NCBI GenBank assembly: GCA_963377175.1
Contig: CAUJNA010002135.1
Coordinates: forward strand, 103,501-167,500
Length of the DNA stretch: 64,000 bases
From: Effrenium voratum
Lineage: Eukaryota > Sar > Dinophyceae > Suessiales > Symbiodiniaceae
Direction of reading: 5' to 3'
Both the position numbers and the translations under genes were made by a program. Under the pieces are notes generated by a model. The model was not told the origin of the DNA. It saw only the letters and a program-made list of their open reading frames with translations, and made no database searches. Positions 32,364-43,244 of the stretch are shown here, one piece after another (the stretch's first letter is position 1; each line of letters begins with the position of its first letter).

Positions 32364-32535
32364 CCCCAACAGCTAAAAGCTTTGGGGTCTCAGCCCAGAT
32401 AGGCTCTGGGGTGGTCCGGGGCCCGGAGGTAAGGTTCCACGAGGGTTCCACCAGGGTTCCACCAGGGTTCCACCATGGTTCCACGGGGCTTCGGGGTGGT
32501 GCGAGCACACCAAAGAGCACCGCATGCTGTTGGGG
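32364..32535 (+). repeat. Palindrome-ended repeat family C, copy 3
   Basis: Ends CCCCAACAGC and GCTGTTGGGG, with a T-rich run before the left end and GATATCACCTGAGCTTATTT after the right end. The interior has GCTTTGGGGTCTCAGCCCAG, CGGAGGTAAGG and about five GGTTCCACCAG units. Confidence 0.85.
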
Positions 32536-32877
32536 ATATCACCTGAGCTTATTTTACATGCGGGGCTCGTCTTTTTGAATATTTAGACCCAATAATGGAT
32601 TTCAGTACCCTCAAACACAGCCACACACAACTCGATTGTTTTGTTGGCTCAGTCGAAAAGCCAGGGCTCAGTTAGAAACCGTGCGTGTATTTGAATCTTG
32701 TGTTTGAGCTTCTGGAATTGAAAGCTTAGATTCGTTGAGTCAAGCCAAGCAATCACTCGGCGGGCAGCGTGACATGGCTCTCGCGCCATGATATCAGAGG
32801 CTGAGACTGAGGCGTGGAACTTCACTGCGTGTGCCTTTGGTTTGGGGAACCCTCCACAACCAACCATTTTGGGGTGA
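32536..32877. other. Non-coding DNA, no gene recognised
   Basis: No gene or repeat recognised. Confidence 0.4.
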
Positions 32878-32954
32878 TTGGCTACTTGTTTTCTTCTCAA
32901 GATTGGGGGACCCCGCTTTGGGGTCCACTTTTGAGAAGAAGACAAGTAGCCAAA
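32878..32954. repeat. Long near-perfect hairpin
   Basis: GGCTACTTGTTTTCTTCTCA and GGGGACCCC on the left are mirrored by GGGGTCC and TGAGAAGAAGACAAGTAGCC on the right, with a six-base loop. Arms are about 35 bases with few mismatches. This may be a compact transposable element or a structured transcript. Confidence 0.85.
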
Positions 32955-33082
32955 GCAAAACCGGCAGGGGATTGTTAAAATCAACATCCAGGGACCCCCC
33001 CCACCCCGATTTAGCACCCAGGATCACCCGGGCCCCGATTCACCCCGCCAGGGGAGATCTTTGTCTTGGGCCTGCGATGCTC

Positions 33083-33200
33083 CTAGGGGTACCTTCCCCA
33101 TTCTTTCCTGGGATCCTTCTTTTCAGGAAACCATCAAGAAGGCAGCCGGTTTGTGAAAAGAACGATGGTTGAAAAGAATGGGGAATCAACCCCTAGAATG
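33083..33200 (+). repeat. Interspersed repeat family E, copy 3
   Basis: It starts CTAGGGGTACCTTCCCCATT and ends AAAGAATGGGGAATCAACCC followed by CTAG, giving inverted ends of over 20 bases. The interior has CAGGAAACCATCAAGAAGG. Confidence 0.8.
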
Positions 33201-33914
33201 TTGGTGTCATTGTTCCCTGTTGAACTTTCAATTGTTTAGTTTCTTGCATTTGTCAGTTGGCAAGGAACATTTCTTTAAGTCTAGAGGCACTCTAAGCGCG
33301 ACTGGCAATCGGCAACCTGGCGGTCAAATCCGGCGATGGTTTAATTCTCATTCACACGCCTCACGTCTAGCAACATGGACCACTTGGCCCTAAAAGGTGA
33401 GGGGTCAAATTTTGTTTCAACCAATCCCTGGCCCCCCATGAAGGGAAATCAAATGGAGGTTGCTGAACCAGGCCATTTCAGTTGAGCTTCCCTGGGTCAT
33501 GTTCAATTGGAACATTTCTTGGGACCCCTGTTGGGTCAGTCTTGCAAAGGGGTTGGAACTGAAAATACCATTTGGGGGATTGCTCCATGACACACACGTG
33601 TGGCAATGTTGCGATTCTCAAGATCCAAGATCCCGGCGCGATTTGTTTGACCGAACATGCAGGGATCAGCATTAGCTACTCTTTTTCCCTGGGGGTTGTT
33701 GTAGGGGTTGTCAGATTTGAACGTGGGCCCACATGGCCCACATTAAGATGGATTGGATCAACCGTAGGTTTGGGGGATTGGTCCGTGCAGCAGGTTGTTG
33801 AGTTGTGAGGGCTCTCAACATTTCCAAAATTGGAGGACTCCCTAAGAGGATCCTGGGACATCCTTGCTTTGAGGATCGCCCTAAGAGGATCCTCGGACTC
33901 CGGAGATTTCTCAG
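33201..33914. other. Non-coding DNA with a short direct repeat
   Basis: Near 33840-33905 the string CCCTAAGAGGATCCT occurs twice, 47 bases apart, just before the exon at 33915. Nothing else was recognised. Confidence 0.45.
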
Positions 33915-33998
33915 GAGTTGCTGGCGGCCCACAAGGGCGACGTGGAGGAGATCCACGAGAAGTTGCAGGCGCAAGGGGCTCTCTACAAATTTGTCCCG
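33915..33998 (+). CDS. Putative exon of an unidentified gene (helical, charged)
   Basis: After GATTTCTCAG the sequence reads ELLAAHKGDVEEIHEKLQAQ then GALYKFVP, 28 codons in phase 0, followed by the possible donor GTCGGTGC. The composition is that of an amphipathic helix. The next exon candidate at 34395 starts in the same phase, so the two can join without disturbing the frame. No family recognised. Confidence 0.5.
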
Positions 33999-34278
33999 GT
34001 CGGTGCTTTGAAACGTGGTTGTGAGCTTCGGGTAATGTTTCCTGCGGAACTCTAAAGTGAAGTTGGATCCCAGTCTTTTTGATTTTTTTTAGAGGGGGAG
34101 GCCTGGGTAGTCATTGGCGATGGAACCCATGGAACCCATGAAAGACAGAATTGGATATCGGTTTGTCATATTTTAGGGAAGTCCGTGGTTGTGGTCCAAA
34201 GGTCGTTTGCGCCCCATGTCCTTTTTGTGCTTTGGGCTTTCCCTTTGTGTGTGTCGGACGCCGTTTTGCTTCGCTTTT

Positions 34279-34375
34279 CTTGGTGGCTCCCTTAGCCTTT
34301 TAGCTGTTTAGTGTTTAGTGGTAGTTTCCATTTAACCCCCCAAAGTTCGTCACTTTTAGCGGGGCATCGGACATC
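34279..34375 (+). repeat. Dispersed repeat family A, copy 4
   Basis: CTTGGTGGCTCCC, CCTTTTAGCTGTTTAGTG, TTTAGTGGTAGTTTCCATTT and CACTTTTAGCGGGGCATCGG. It sits entirely in the putative intron between the exons at 33915 and 34395 and ends 20 bases before the acceptor. Confidence 0.8.
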
Positions 34376-34394
34376 GGGCCCTTTTTTTGCTCAG

Positions 34395-34610
34395 GATGAG
34401 GCCAGGAAGAGCCCCTACGTGAGGAAGCTGTTACAGGGCTACCTCGACGGGGCTGACAGCGACTTCCTCTTCTTCACGCCGCCGGGGCTGTCTCCGCCGC
34501 CGGCCGCGCAGGCAGCGCTGGCGTCGCCGGCGGCCGCGCGGGCGGCGCCGCCAGGGCTGGTGGCACAGCCAGCGCTGGCGGCGCCTGCGCCCTTGGCGAC
34601 GGTGCCGGAA
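34395..34610 (+). CDS. Putative exon: helical start then Ala/Pro-rich segment
   Basis: The acceptor CTTTTTTTGCTCAG precedes a frame reading DEARKSPYVRKLLQGYLDGA, DSDFLFFTPPGLSPPP, then an Ala/Pro repeat region ending at ATVPE. It is 72 codons with no stop, GC-rich unlike its flanks. The donor is probably GAAG/GTGGGC. It continues the phase of the exon at 33915. Function is not recognised; the Ala/Pro part looks like a flexible linker. Confidence 0.55.
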
Positions 34611-34894
34611 GGTGGGCGGAGAAGTTCTGCGTTTCTGTTTCGAACATGGGCCAACATCGGAGAAGTTCTTATTCCGGTGCTTTGGGGTTGGCTGCTCTTT
34701 CTTGCGAACTCATTGAACGCCACGCAAAAAGAACCGCCCCCACCCCCCCCCCCCCCCCACTTCACCCAAGCTCCGCCCCCCACCTCACCCAGGCCCACAT
34801 CAGCTTGGCCACGCGGGTGTTCAGTCGCCCGTTCCCTTTGGCCACTTCTCGCGCTGGTGCCTCGCGGGCTGAGCGGAAGCATGCGGGGCTGTGG
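34611..34894. other. Probable intron sequence
   Basis: A C-run lies near 34741-34760. No coding sequence was recognised. Confidence 0.4.
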
Positions 34895-35000
34895 GTCAAA
34901 AATCGGGTAACCCCAAAATGGCTTGCCCTGGTGAATGGAAACAAGGACCAAAACCTGCGGTCCATATCCTGGTGGTTGAATTTTGACCCATACCCATTTC
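34895..35000 (+). repeat. Interspersed repeat family I, copy 2
   Basis: CGGGTAACCCCAAAATGGC, AATGGAAACAAGGACCAAAA and TTTTGACCCATACCC match the blocks at 26050-26225. Confidence 0.6.
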
Positions 35001-36009
35001 GGCGGGGCTTTCTTTCGGAGCGTGGCGCGCAGTTTCGACACGCTCGGCTTGAAAATCGATCGCTCACAACTTGGGCGAAGAGTAGCCGCCGGAAGCAAGA
35101 GAGAAAATCCAGGTGAAAACACAAAAAGAGCTGGAAGCTCGGAAAGGCCTGAGTTGAGCTCGGGAAGGATGGAAGGCAAGGCAAAAACTCCTTTTCGATG
35201 GCATTTTCAGAATCGCCCTCAGGTTTTGGTCCTTTTTCTTTTCACCAACCACTTGATAGCTCGCGGGTTAAGAAGGAAGAGACGCCCAGTTGGCCGAAAA
35301 TTGGGAAAGCTCACCAACCGGCTCCGGCATGCGCAAACCAGATGTGAAATATGCTTTAAACATTTATGGTTTCACCCAGAACCCCAGTGGTGCGCCCTTC
35401 TTCATTTTTGGGAGGGGGATTCCTTTTTAGAGCAATTGCAAAAAAAAGGCGTGCCCGTTGTCCCCATGACCACTGGGGGTCTGGGTTATTGTTTCAGCAG
35501 CCTTCTTTTGGTTTCCCTTTTGGCAAGAACCCGCCTTGCCCAACCCTGACGTGTGCCCCCCCCCCCCCGGGCAACGTGCGCTTGCACGTGCGGATCCCAG
35601 CCAAGCAGTTTTGGGGGTGCTGGGCCCCTTGCTCCGTTTCACCAGCCAGAATGTTGTGCCCAAGGGGCGCAGCCATTTTTCATCGCTCCCTGAGGATTGC
35701 TCCCCGCCGACTTCGCTGCAAGTGTCGAAGACTTCTCGGGCTATGGTCCAAACTGTGGACATTGATTTCAATTGAACATTAGGATACGTCGCAAATGGAT
35801 TTTGGGGGGGGGCTTCTGATAAATGGGACTTCCGATCCTTCGAACACGAGCAGGTAGCTTTTTGCCTGCATGGGCCCTGCAAAGGGACCCCGACAGCAGG
35901 TGCGTAAAGTGAAAGGTGCGCTGGGGCAGCAACTGTTGACTGACCCCAAAACGAGGTGATTTTCTTCGTCCCTTGGACGAAAGCCTTTTTGCACCATTCA
36001 AAACGTAAC
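35001..36009. other. Non-coding DNA, no gene recognised
   Basis: No domain or RNA gene recognised. A C-run lies near 35557. Confidence 0.4.
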
Positions 36010-36450
36010 GGAATGACTCGATTCCCCAACGTAAATACCAACTGCCCACGGTTTCCCATGGTTTCAAAGTGGTGCAGGATTTTGTCCATCCACAGTATGC
36101 CCCGTCAGTTGATGTTTGAGCTACTTACCGCCTGAGGGAACTTTGGCTTGTTCCCCGCACTTATTGCTCGAGTCAGCTTTCTTCTAGTTGGTGTCTTGGT
36201 TTGGCGGTTTGGTGGAGGTTAGGGCTGGGTTCCCATTTATCCTCTACAAACGCCAAGGGTTCAAATCCAAATCCAAACCACCAATCCAAACCACCGAAAA
36301 AGTGGTGGTCATCCAAGGTCTGGGCATTGTTTGTGACCTATTTGACTACTATTTGACTACTGTGGATGGTTGCGAGTCATCCGTCTCGCACCACAGAAAT
36401 GAAACCTTGTTGGTATTTACCGGAAATCGAATCATTCCAGGGTTCCGTAG
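36010..36450. repeat. Two half-copies of repeat family B
   Basis: At 36010-36096 the right half is seen: ATGGTTTCAAAGTGGTGCAG and TTTGTCCATCCACAGTA. At 36355-36450 a left half is seen: CTACTGTGGATGGTTGC, TTGGTATTTACCGGAAATCG and AATCATTCCAGGGTTCCG. The 260 bases between them are unrelated, so the pair may be one element split by an insertion or two separate copies. Confidence 0.65.
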
Positions 36451-37249
36451 GTGCTTGATGCTACCCTCTTTGGGGGGTTCAAGCGCAAGTTTTTGTTCCG
36501 TTTAAAGACACCTACTGTATATTCCCTGAAGAGAGCAACCAGTCTAATTTGTTCCAGGGAAAATCCTTCTAAGCTTCCATTTGGCCCAAGTTCGCCAAGG
36601 TGCCAAGTTGCTGTGTGGGGATATCACCTGGGGCTTACTTTTGGTGCCAACTCTTTTATTCGGTCCTCGATTCTGAAGGGAACACCTTCTCCGGAAAAGA
36701 GGGACCCCCCCCCCAAGGTGTGTCAGCTGAAAAGCTTTGGCGTCGATGGGCTCAAATAAGCTCTCGGGTGGTTTGGAGCAGTGCATATTCACTCTGGTCG
36801 TTTATGGGATTATGTTTGACCATCTACGGAATGCTGCATTGACACATTTGTTCAATCATATTTGTGTATGATAGGTGTAGACATGTACCATTAGGTGTTA
36901 ATGCGTTGGGTCTATGTCCAAGTATATACAATGATTCTACCTAGGAACTTCTAAAATATATTAGCACAAAGCTGTTCTGCTCGCCTTTTTTGAGGGTACC
37001 TCTTTTTGGTGCTTTTATTTTGGGACACCAAAAAGTCAACCGAGATGTATGTTGGGGGTCCCAATCCAAAAAGAAAGGGGGGCATGCATCCAAATGGGTT
37101 CAATTCCCTTTATCATCTTTGGGCTCACCTCTCTGACTTGAGGCGACCCCGAAGTTCGGAAATCGATTCGACCGGTTTCCGGGCATTCCAAAGTTATGAA
37201 ATCACTAAGGGGGAGGTGGTACAAGGGATGGGCAGTTTGCGAAGCCCAG
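36451..37249. other. Non-coding DNA with a family C fragment
   Basis: GGGGATATCACCTGGGGCTTA near 36617 and CAGCTGAAAAGCTTTGG near 36725 are pieces of family C in the reverse of their usual order. No gene recognised. Confidence 0.45.
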
Positions 37250-37360
37250 GGTTCCTCAGGGTTCCTCGGGGTTCCTTACATTCCTTGGAGGTCCTTGAAG
37301 CTCCTTCGGGTTCCTTAGGGGTTTTTGAGGGTTCCCCAGGTTCCTTAGCAAAAACCCTTT
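37250..37360 (+). repeat. GGTTCCT minisatellite
   Basis: Degenerate units of GGGTTCCTCAGGGTTCCTC type and GGTTCCTTAG recur about nine times. It resembles the GGTTCCACC units inside family C but differs in sequence. Confidence 0.7.
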
Positions 37361-37739
37361 GGGAGCCTTCGGGAACCCCACCCCGTGGGACGACTTGGGG
37401 ATTCTGCCAGACAGGGGGGTTTCTTTTTTGGCGGCTGAGGATTTGGTCGGGGTTCTGCATAGGGCTTTTTCCTCCAGGGCGAGGTGAAGAAAAACCAACA
37501 CTAATGCAGGTCCCCTAAAGCCCCCTTCAACGAAAGTTCCCAATGATGCTGGGGGGTTTAACAAAACGCTTGATCACCCTTTTCTGAGTCCCTAAAGGGG
37601 CAAGTCTGGCAAATTGGCCCACCGATGTGGCGAAGCGAATGAGTTCAGGGTGTGCCATCGTTCGGTAAGCCTCAAGTGGTTTGGAGCCCGTTGGCTTAGG
37701 GATTTGAACTGCTTTTGTAGAGAGCCCCTCCTGAGTTGG
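37361..37739. other. Non-coding DNA, no gene recognised
   Basis: Nothing recognised. Confidence 0.4.
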
Positions 37740-37870
37740 CCGTGGTTGTCAAAACCGTTTTGGCACCAGTTTGGGGGTGCACCACCCATTTTAGGACCTA
37801 TTTTAGTGGTTGGATTGGGATGTTCACCGGGGGTACGATTTGGATTTTGACCCATGGCCAGTTCACAACA
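37740..37870 (+). repeat. Interspersed repeat family H, copy 2
   Basis: Contains ACCGTTTTGGCACCAG, GGTGCACCACCCATTTTAG and GATTTTGACCCATGGCCA, in the same order as at 22990. Confidence 0.7.
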
Positions 37871-38001
37871 GCCAAAATCCAAAGCACCAATTGGAGGGAA
37901 GCTGATATTTGTTGGATGACTGATTGTGACTCTATTGCCCTGTCGATTCCTTTGGGCAAGTGGGGCTTGCGCAGACCAGGGTCACCTGTTTGACGCACAA
38001 G

Positions 38002-38092
38002 GAGGAAGCGGATGTCGGAGCCACCGCGGCGGGTGACGCAGGAAAGCTGGGAGTACCCGCTCAGCAGAGAGGACGAACCCGCAAAACGAGCA
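38002..38092 (+). CDS. Putative exon, charged
   Basis: From about 38003 the frame reads RKRMSEPPRRVTQESWEYPL then SREDEPAKRAG. It is preceded by CACAAG and followed by GCAGG/GATTTT, neither of which is a strong splice site. The composition, with Arg, Pro and acidic residues and few rare codons, is protein-like. It may belong to the same plus-strand gene as 33915-34610. Function not recognised. Confidence 0.35.
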
Positions 38093-39193
38093 GGGATTTT
38101 CTGCTTGGGGATTTTTCTACTTCAAAGAGCCAGGCCAGGTTCAGTCGATATTTTCCCCTTTGCCAGGGTTCCATCTTGGGCTAGTCTTCAGCCTTGAGCC
38201 GTACCCAGCTCATAGTGACTACGAGCGACTCACATTTTGGGGCCATAACTTTCCCATGGCTCCTCTGGCTCAGAATCAATGGAGGAAACGTATGAACAAA
38301 AATGGTGGGTTGGGAGGCTAGGTTTGATCTCTGGAACATTGTTGAATGTCTCCAGACCGGGGTTTCACAAAGACGCAATCCAGCTTTTGGGAATTTGGAA
38401 TTGCAACTAGCGGCAGGGTTTCGTGAAGCACAAGGCATGGGCAATGTCATTTGTAGGTGTTCGCCTCTGGCCATTTTCTTATTCGGCCTCCACCAAGTGA
38501 ACCCTGGGGCTGTTTGGGAGTCCGAGTCATGAAATTGATGCTGCAAGACTACTGTTAATCTTTCCGTATATTGATTTTTGAAGCTCTCGGATATATCGCC
38601 CTTAGGATTATTAGTTGAACATGTTATGAACATTGCCTGCTGTCTGTGGTCTTTGGCTTTGACCTGAGTCCGAGTCGATTGGGCTTCCCTTCAGCTGAAA
38701 GAATGGAGCTTTGGGTCCAGAATTCTGGGTCCTGGTTGGGGCGATCGGTGCGGTGTTTCAACTTTTTGTTGAAGTGACACGGTTAGCATCTAAGAAACCG
38801 GGGCAGCCTCACGACAATAGGAAATGGTAGGGTTTGGTAGATGGAGCGGCCCAAGCAGTTGTGGGTTGGCCCCGAAGGGACCCCGCGCTTGCCGCGCTCC
38901 CAGGGGCCTTTTGGTTGGATTCCATGGGAGTTGTGGGGGAAAAGGTCCCATTTAACCCCTCCAAAAGTGATAAATCCCCGCTAAAACCAGGAGCACCCCA
39001 TCTTCATAATCAGGGGTTTATTATTCCGGGGTCGTCATTCGGTTTGTCTAAACCAGGGGAACTGGAGCTTCCCCCAAAATGGATTTCGGCTGAAAACCGC
39101 GGGGTTTCCGCCTTTCAAACCACCAGATTGCCCGGGCACCGCTCCTCGAAAGGATCAACCCAGATCGTTTGGAGAGGCCGAGTTAGCAGCTCC

Positions 39194-39270
39194 ACCCATG
39201 TCGCCCATGTTGCCCATGTTGCCCATGTCACCCATGTCACCCATGTCACCCATGTCACCCATGTCACCCC
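39194..39270 (+). repeat. 9-bp minisatellite CCCATGTCA
   Basis: About eight tandem copies of CCCATGTTG or CCCATGTCA. Nine is a multiple of three, so the frame runs in phase into the exon-like sequence that follows as Met-Ser-Pro repeats, but these are probably not coding. Confidence 0.9.
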
Positions 39271-39284
39271 ACTTCACCCATTTG

Positions 39285-39394
39285 GCTCGACTGAAATTCG
39301 AGGAGAAGAAGTACAGAGTCATGTGCCTCTTTGAGCAGGAGTTGGCCGAGGCAAAAGCAAATCCGGCAGATTTGATTGCTCATCGCATGGCCAG
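39285..39394 (+). CDS. Putative exon, coiled-coil-like
   Basis: The frame reads LARLKFEEKKYRVMCLFEQE then LAEAKANPADLIAHRMA, ending at GGCCAG/GTGGGT, a good GT donor. The acceptor is unclear; the exon may start near 39285 or at TTCGAG/GAG (39304). Heptad-like spacing of Leu/Ile and charged residues suggests a coiled coil. It could follow the 33915-38092 exons. Function not recognised. Confidence 0.5.
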
Positions 39395-40989
39395 GTGGGT
39401 TTGTCTCCTTGAGGGTTCGTTCCGTGGGCTGTTTTGAGGCCTGGCATCTTCCCCAAAGGCGTTTCCCTTCAGAGCCAGGGGTTTTGAATGTTTTCCACGG
39501 GGGGAGACCCACATCATGGGCTTTTAGAGTCTAGAGGCCACTTGTCACTGAAACTCCAGCTGCGGCACCAGCCTTCAGCTTAAGGGCGCCATGGTGGACG
39601 TATCCAGTGGGAGCTAGCCACCTCTGTGACTTCTCAAGGATCACTTCTCCGAAGAGTCATCCCTCCCTGTAACTCCAGTCCGAGGTTCTCAAGAGACCTC
39701 AGACTAGGGCGAGTACCTGCATCCCAGCAAAGAGCAGTTGCTGAGTTGAGCAATCCTACGAAAGAATGCCCTTTCTCCCACAGCACTGTGGGGAGAACCC
39801 TCCACCGCATTAAGTGGCTAGTCCTGAGGAAATCCTTTCGGGGCTTGTAAAGGGAAACCAATCCAAAAGCCTCTTTTTATGGGTCCACAGAACGCGCACG
39901 GCGGTTTAGTTCGCTAAGAATGGCGTCCCTAAGAATGGCTTTGGTGTCCTTGTTGGTTTCCCATTACCCACCAGCCAAATGGGGTGCCTCTTGACAAAAC
40001 AGTTATTTTTTTGGCAAAGCAAGTTGGACAATGCCTGGTTCACGAATAGTTGCTCCCGAAGCATTTGAGCCATTGACGGGGATTGATGGGGTTTGGTTTT
40101 GGACCTCAACTGTGGAAACGGTCCCATCCGGGGGTAAGTACCATCAGGGGGTGGATAGGTGAGAGCCCGTTTTGGGTTCGTTGGCTTTAGGGGACGCCTC
40201 CACCCTCCTCCCAAAACCATGACTCAAGGGCCTTTAGAGGACCCAAGACCGATACCCTTCGAGGGCCGGTGACTTTGGCGGGGCTGATGGGTTCATTTTT
40301 GGCAAACTAATGCAAAACTGATCTTTTTATCCTAAACATGTGCTCCATTTGCCGGAGTTACGGCAAGGAAGTGTCAATTCACAGTGGTGCATTAGTTATT
40401 CGTATTATTGTAACCTTGCTGTCAAAAAACCATTTGACCATTATTTTGTTGAACAGTTTTCGCCATGACCCCAACAGAATTACCCTGTATGTTTGGGTCC
40501 TGGCAACTGAGCTGACGGGACATCGCCTCTGTAACTTCCTCCCACCAGCTCCTTCGCGGGGAAAACCAATGCTGCGCCCCAAGCCGTCGAGGACTCACTC
40601 CCGATTTCCGGTTTGGGAATCGTGGTACCCTCTGGTTTTGATTCAAGAGAGCGCTATGGTGGACGAATTCTGTAATCAGGAAGCAAGGGGGACCCTCTGA
40701 ATTCCATCACGTTTTGCGGCTGTGTTTTATTAAAGGAGGGGTGCATCATGTGTCTTCGGGAACCCCTGTTCGGTTGATGTTAAAGAGAAACCAACAAAAA
40801 TCAACGATTTTGGGGGGTTGCCCGATTTTGAGACACGCCCACTCTTGCCATATGTTTTGGGCAATTTGCTGTAGCTTCAGCATTGGGTCAGGAAACAAAT
40901 CTACGGGCACTTGTAACCTTCCCAAACCAAACTCGGCGACTCCAGGGGCCCCGAATAGTGGTTGAAGGCGCAAAAAGCATCAGGTAAGA
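39395..40989. other. Probable intron or intergenic DNA
   Basis: One short frame near 39690-39850 reads RVPASQQRAVAELSNPT and SHSTVGRTLHRIKWLVLRKS, faintly like a transposase helix-turn-helix. Otherwise no gene or array recognised. Confidence 0.35.
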
Positions 40990-41085
40990 AAACAAGCATA
41001 GGTGTGGGTTTTTGGTTAGTTTGTTCGAAAAATCCTGGTATACGTGGTGGTTCAATCATGTACCAGGGAAACCCATCTATTTGCC
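40990..41085 (+). repeat. Family D-like element
   Basis: ATAGGTGTGGGTTTTTGGTT, GTTTGTTCGAAAAATCC, GTGGTTCAATCATGTACCAG and ACCCATCTATTT match the layout of 58683-58786. Confidence 0.55.
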
Positions 41086-42901
41086 GAGGAGCACCGGCCT
41101 GTTTTTCTTGGAGAAAGCCCACAGCAGGAACAATCAGCTGGTTGGTTTCCCTTGAGCGCTTTTCCGGTTGACCAGGTTTTCGAATGGCGTCCGGCGACTT
41201 GACCCCCTTGCCAAAAAATCTTGCCTGACAGGGGGGGTAATGTTGACCCAGGATTAGTAAACACGAAACCCAGTATTAGGGGGGTGGAAACCCTCCAAAA
41301 GTGGTCTGAATCCAACCACTAAAAGGAATTGGACACTTCCCAATCAAAATCAACCAGGGGTTCTGCTGAATCCGGGGTTAACATTACCCCATTGCTTTGG
41401 GTTGATCTCCTTGGGCCGTCCCTTTAAAACAACGTCCAACAAGGTACTCAGTCACCAGGGTGAACATTCACCGGGGCAACCGGTGAGGCGAAGCAGTCCG
41501 GGGAAGAAGAAGAGCAAGCCATGGAAGTGCGGATCCCATCAGCTCCGCAGGAAGTGGTCTCTCTTGTTACGGGAAGCCACGAATGAATGTCTTACACATA
41601 CATATATATATATATAGAGAGAGCACATACACATATATATATATATTATATATATATATATGTATATCCACACACACACATACGTACGTACATGCATACA
41701 TGAGGGAAACCGGGTCCCTATGCTGGTGAGCCCGTTGGTTTGGGGGTTTGAAGCTGATATGCCGTGAACTTTCAATCGGGTCTTTTGGAAAAACATCATG
41801 TTGCTTTTCATTTGTGTGCACCATCCACTTTAGAGGCTTCATCTTAAAATCAAAATTCATTGCCGCACATGGGGCTGAATAGTTGCACATTTGCCCAAGG
41901 CAACTTGGGTGAATAGTACCTCGTTATCGCATGGCCCTTACACAGAAAGCCCCAGACCTCATTTTTTCCTCTGACCACTTTGCAAGTGAGACATATCCCC
42001 AGTGAATAAGTCCCCTGTGAATCCCTAGTTAAGAAGTTGGCTAGGTGGGATCTACCCCACATCTAACTCACTTGCGACTGATCAACTGAAAACATTAGTA
42101 GCCACCAAATGGGGGTGGACATCCAATTGAAGACGGTGTGTGCAGGAAGGCTTCTGAGCTCACTTCTTTTTCCAGCGAATCGGCCCCTCCGAAGAAAAAG
42201 CACAAACTTTTGTGGTCTCAGAAAAAGACACCCATCTTGTTTAATTTCGGGGTGGACCAGTTTTATGCTACCAACAAGCTTCACTTCTGGGTCCTTTGGT
42301 TGCAACTGAATTCACCTCCATGGGAATTTGATGACTCTCAGGATGCAAGGGGCCTCTATTTGGAGGTGCCATCCTTGCAAATGGGCGCAGTGCGTCCACA
42401 ATATTTTGTTTCTATTGGCTTTTGGTAGCCAATTTGAAGCGCACTTCCCTGTGGGGTGATGTTTGTAGGTGATTGCCGCGTCTGTAGAAAGACATGCGCG
42501 TGTCGGTTTTTGGTGGTACCCCTTTTTGGGTGAAGTTTTAAAGAAAAGGACACCATCCGTTTTATTTATCTCTTTTTTTCATGGGGGGTGATTCCCATTT
42601 TGAGACAAGCCCATATGGGAGAAACTCCCAATTTTTGGGATATGACTCTTGGTCCCCTTGGTTGAAGTTGGAGGCACGCCATTTGTGCTTGCGCCATCGG
42701 ACTTCAAGCAAAAAAGCCGCGGGGCTTATGGCGTGGAAGGCCCCCAAAGGCCCCCTAGATCTTCTGATCTGCCGAGATCCGTGAGGGGGCGTCCCTTTTG
42801 GTGATTTTCGGGGTACCGTGGGGCTGGGGCCAACGTTAGGGGTAAGCCAAAGCCAGGCCTTTTTCACTTCGTTTTTTTCTTCTTCTTCTTCTTCTGAGCA
42901 G
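41086..42901. other. Non-coding DNA with AT/CA microsatellite
   Basis: Alternating TATATA, GAGAGA and CACACA tracts run through 41600-41700. Near 42150-42210 a frame reads SESAPPKKKHKLL after CTTCTTTTTCCAG, an NLS-like string that could be an exon. The rest is not recognised. Confidence 0.4.
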
Positions 42902-42967
42902 TCCACTCAAGTGAGATGTCTTTTGTGCGGGTGTCCGTGAATCTCATCGATCTGCCAGCGGCTTTGG
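42902..42967 (+). CDS. Putative exon with canonical splice sites
   Basis: A (CTT)n pyrimidine tract ending in TGAGCAG precedes a frame reading HSSEMSFVRVSVNLIDLPAAL, which ends at TTTGG/GTAAGT. Both edges are textbook, and the donor is GT, unlike the GC donors elsewhere in the window. The peptide shows no known domain. Confidence 0.45.
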
Positions 42968-43244
42968 GTAAGTTTTTCCAACCTGGGTTGTCCTTTTTCC
43001 AAGACTCGGAAAATTCAAGGAGCAAGCGGGGGAGGAGGCTGGGAATCTCGAGGCCCGTAAAAAAGGGTCCAAAGATGAAAGGTCGCCAGATTTTCGCGTA
43101 GCTGTTTCGCTTCTTGCCCTTGTGATTTTGCACATTTTTTCCTGGTTCCACGTCTTCGGCTGTATCCGTGCCCCCAGAGGCAAGTAAGTAAGGAGCAAGT
43201 AAGTAAGGACAAGCCTGGCAACCATCGTTTGGTCGCTATGAGCC

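Noticed and set aside
35500..36090. Minus-strand frame of 220 codons
   Set aside because: It crosses a C-run and a family B half-element and shows no domain; it is probably a chance frame.
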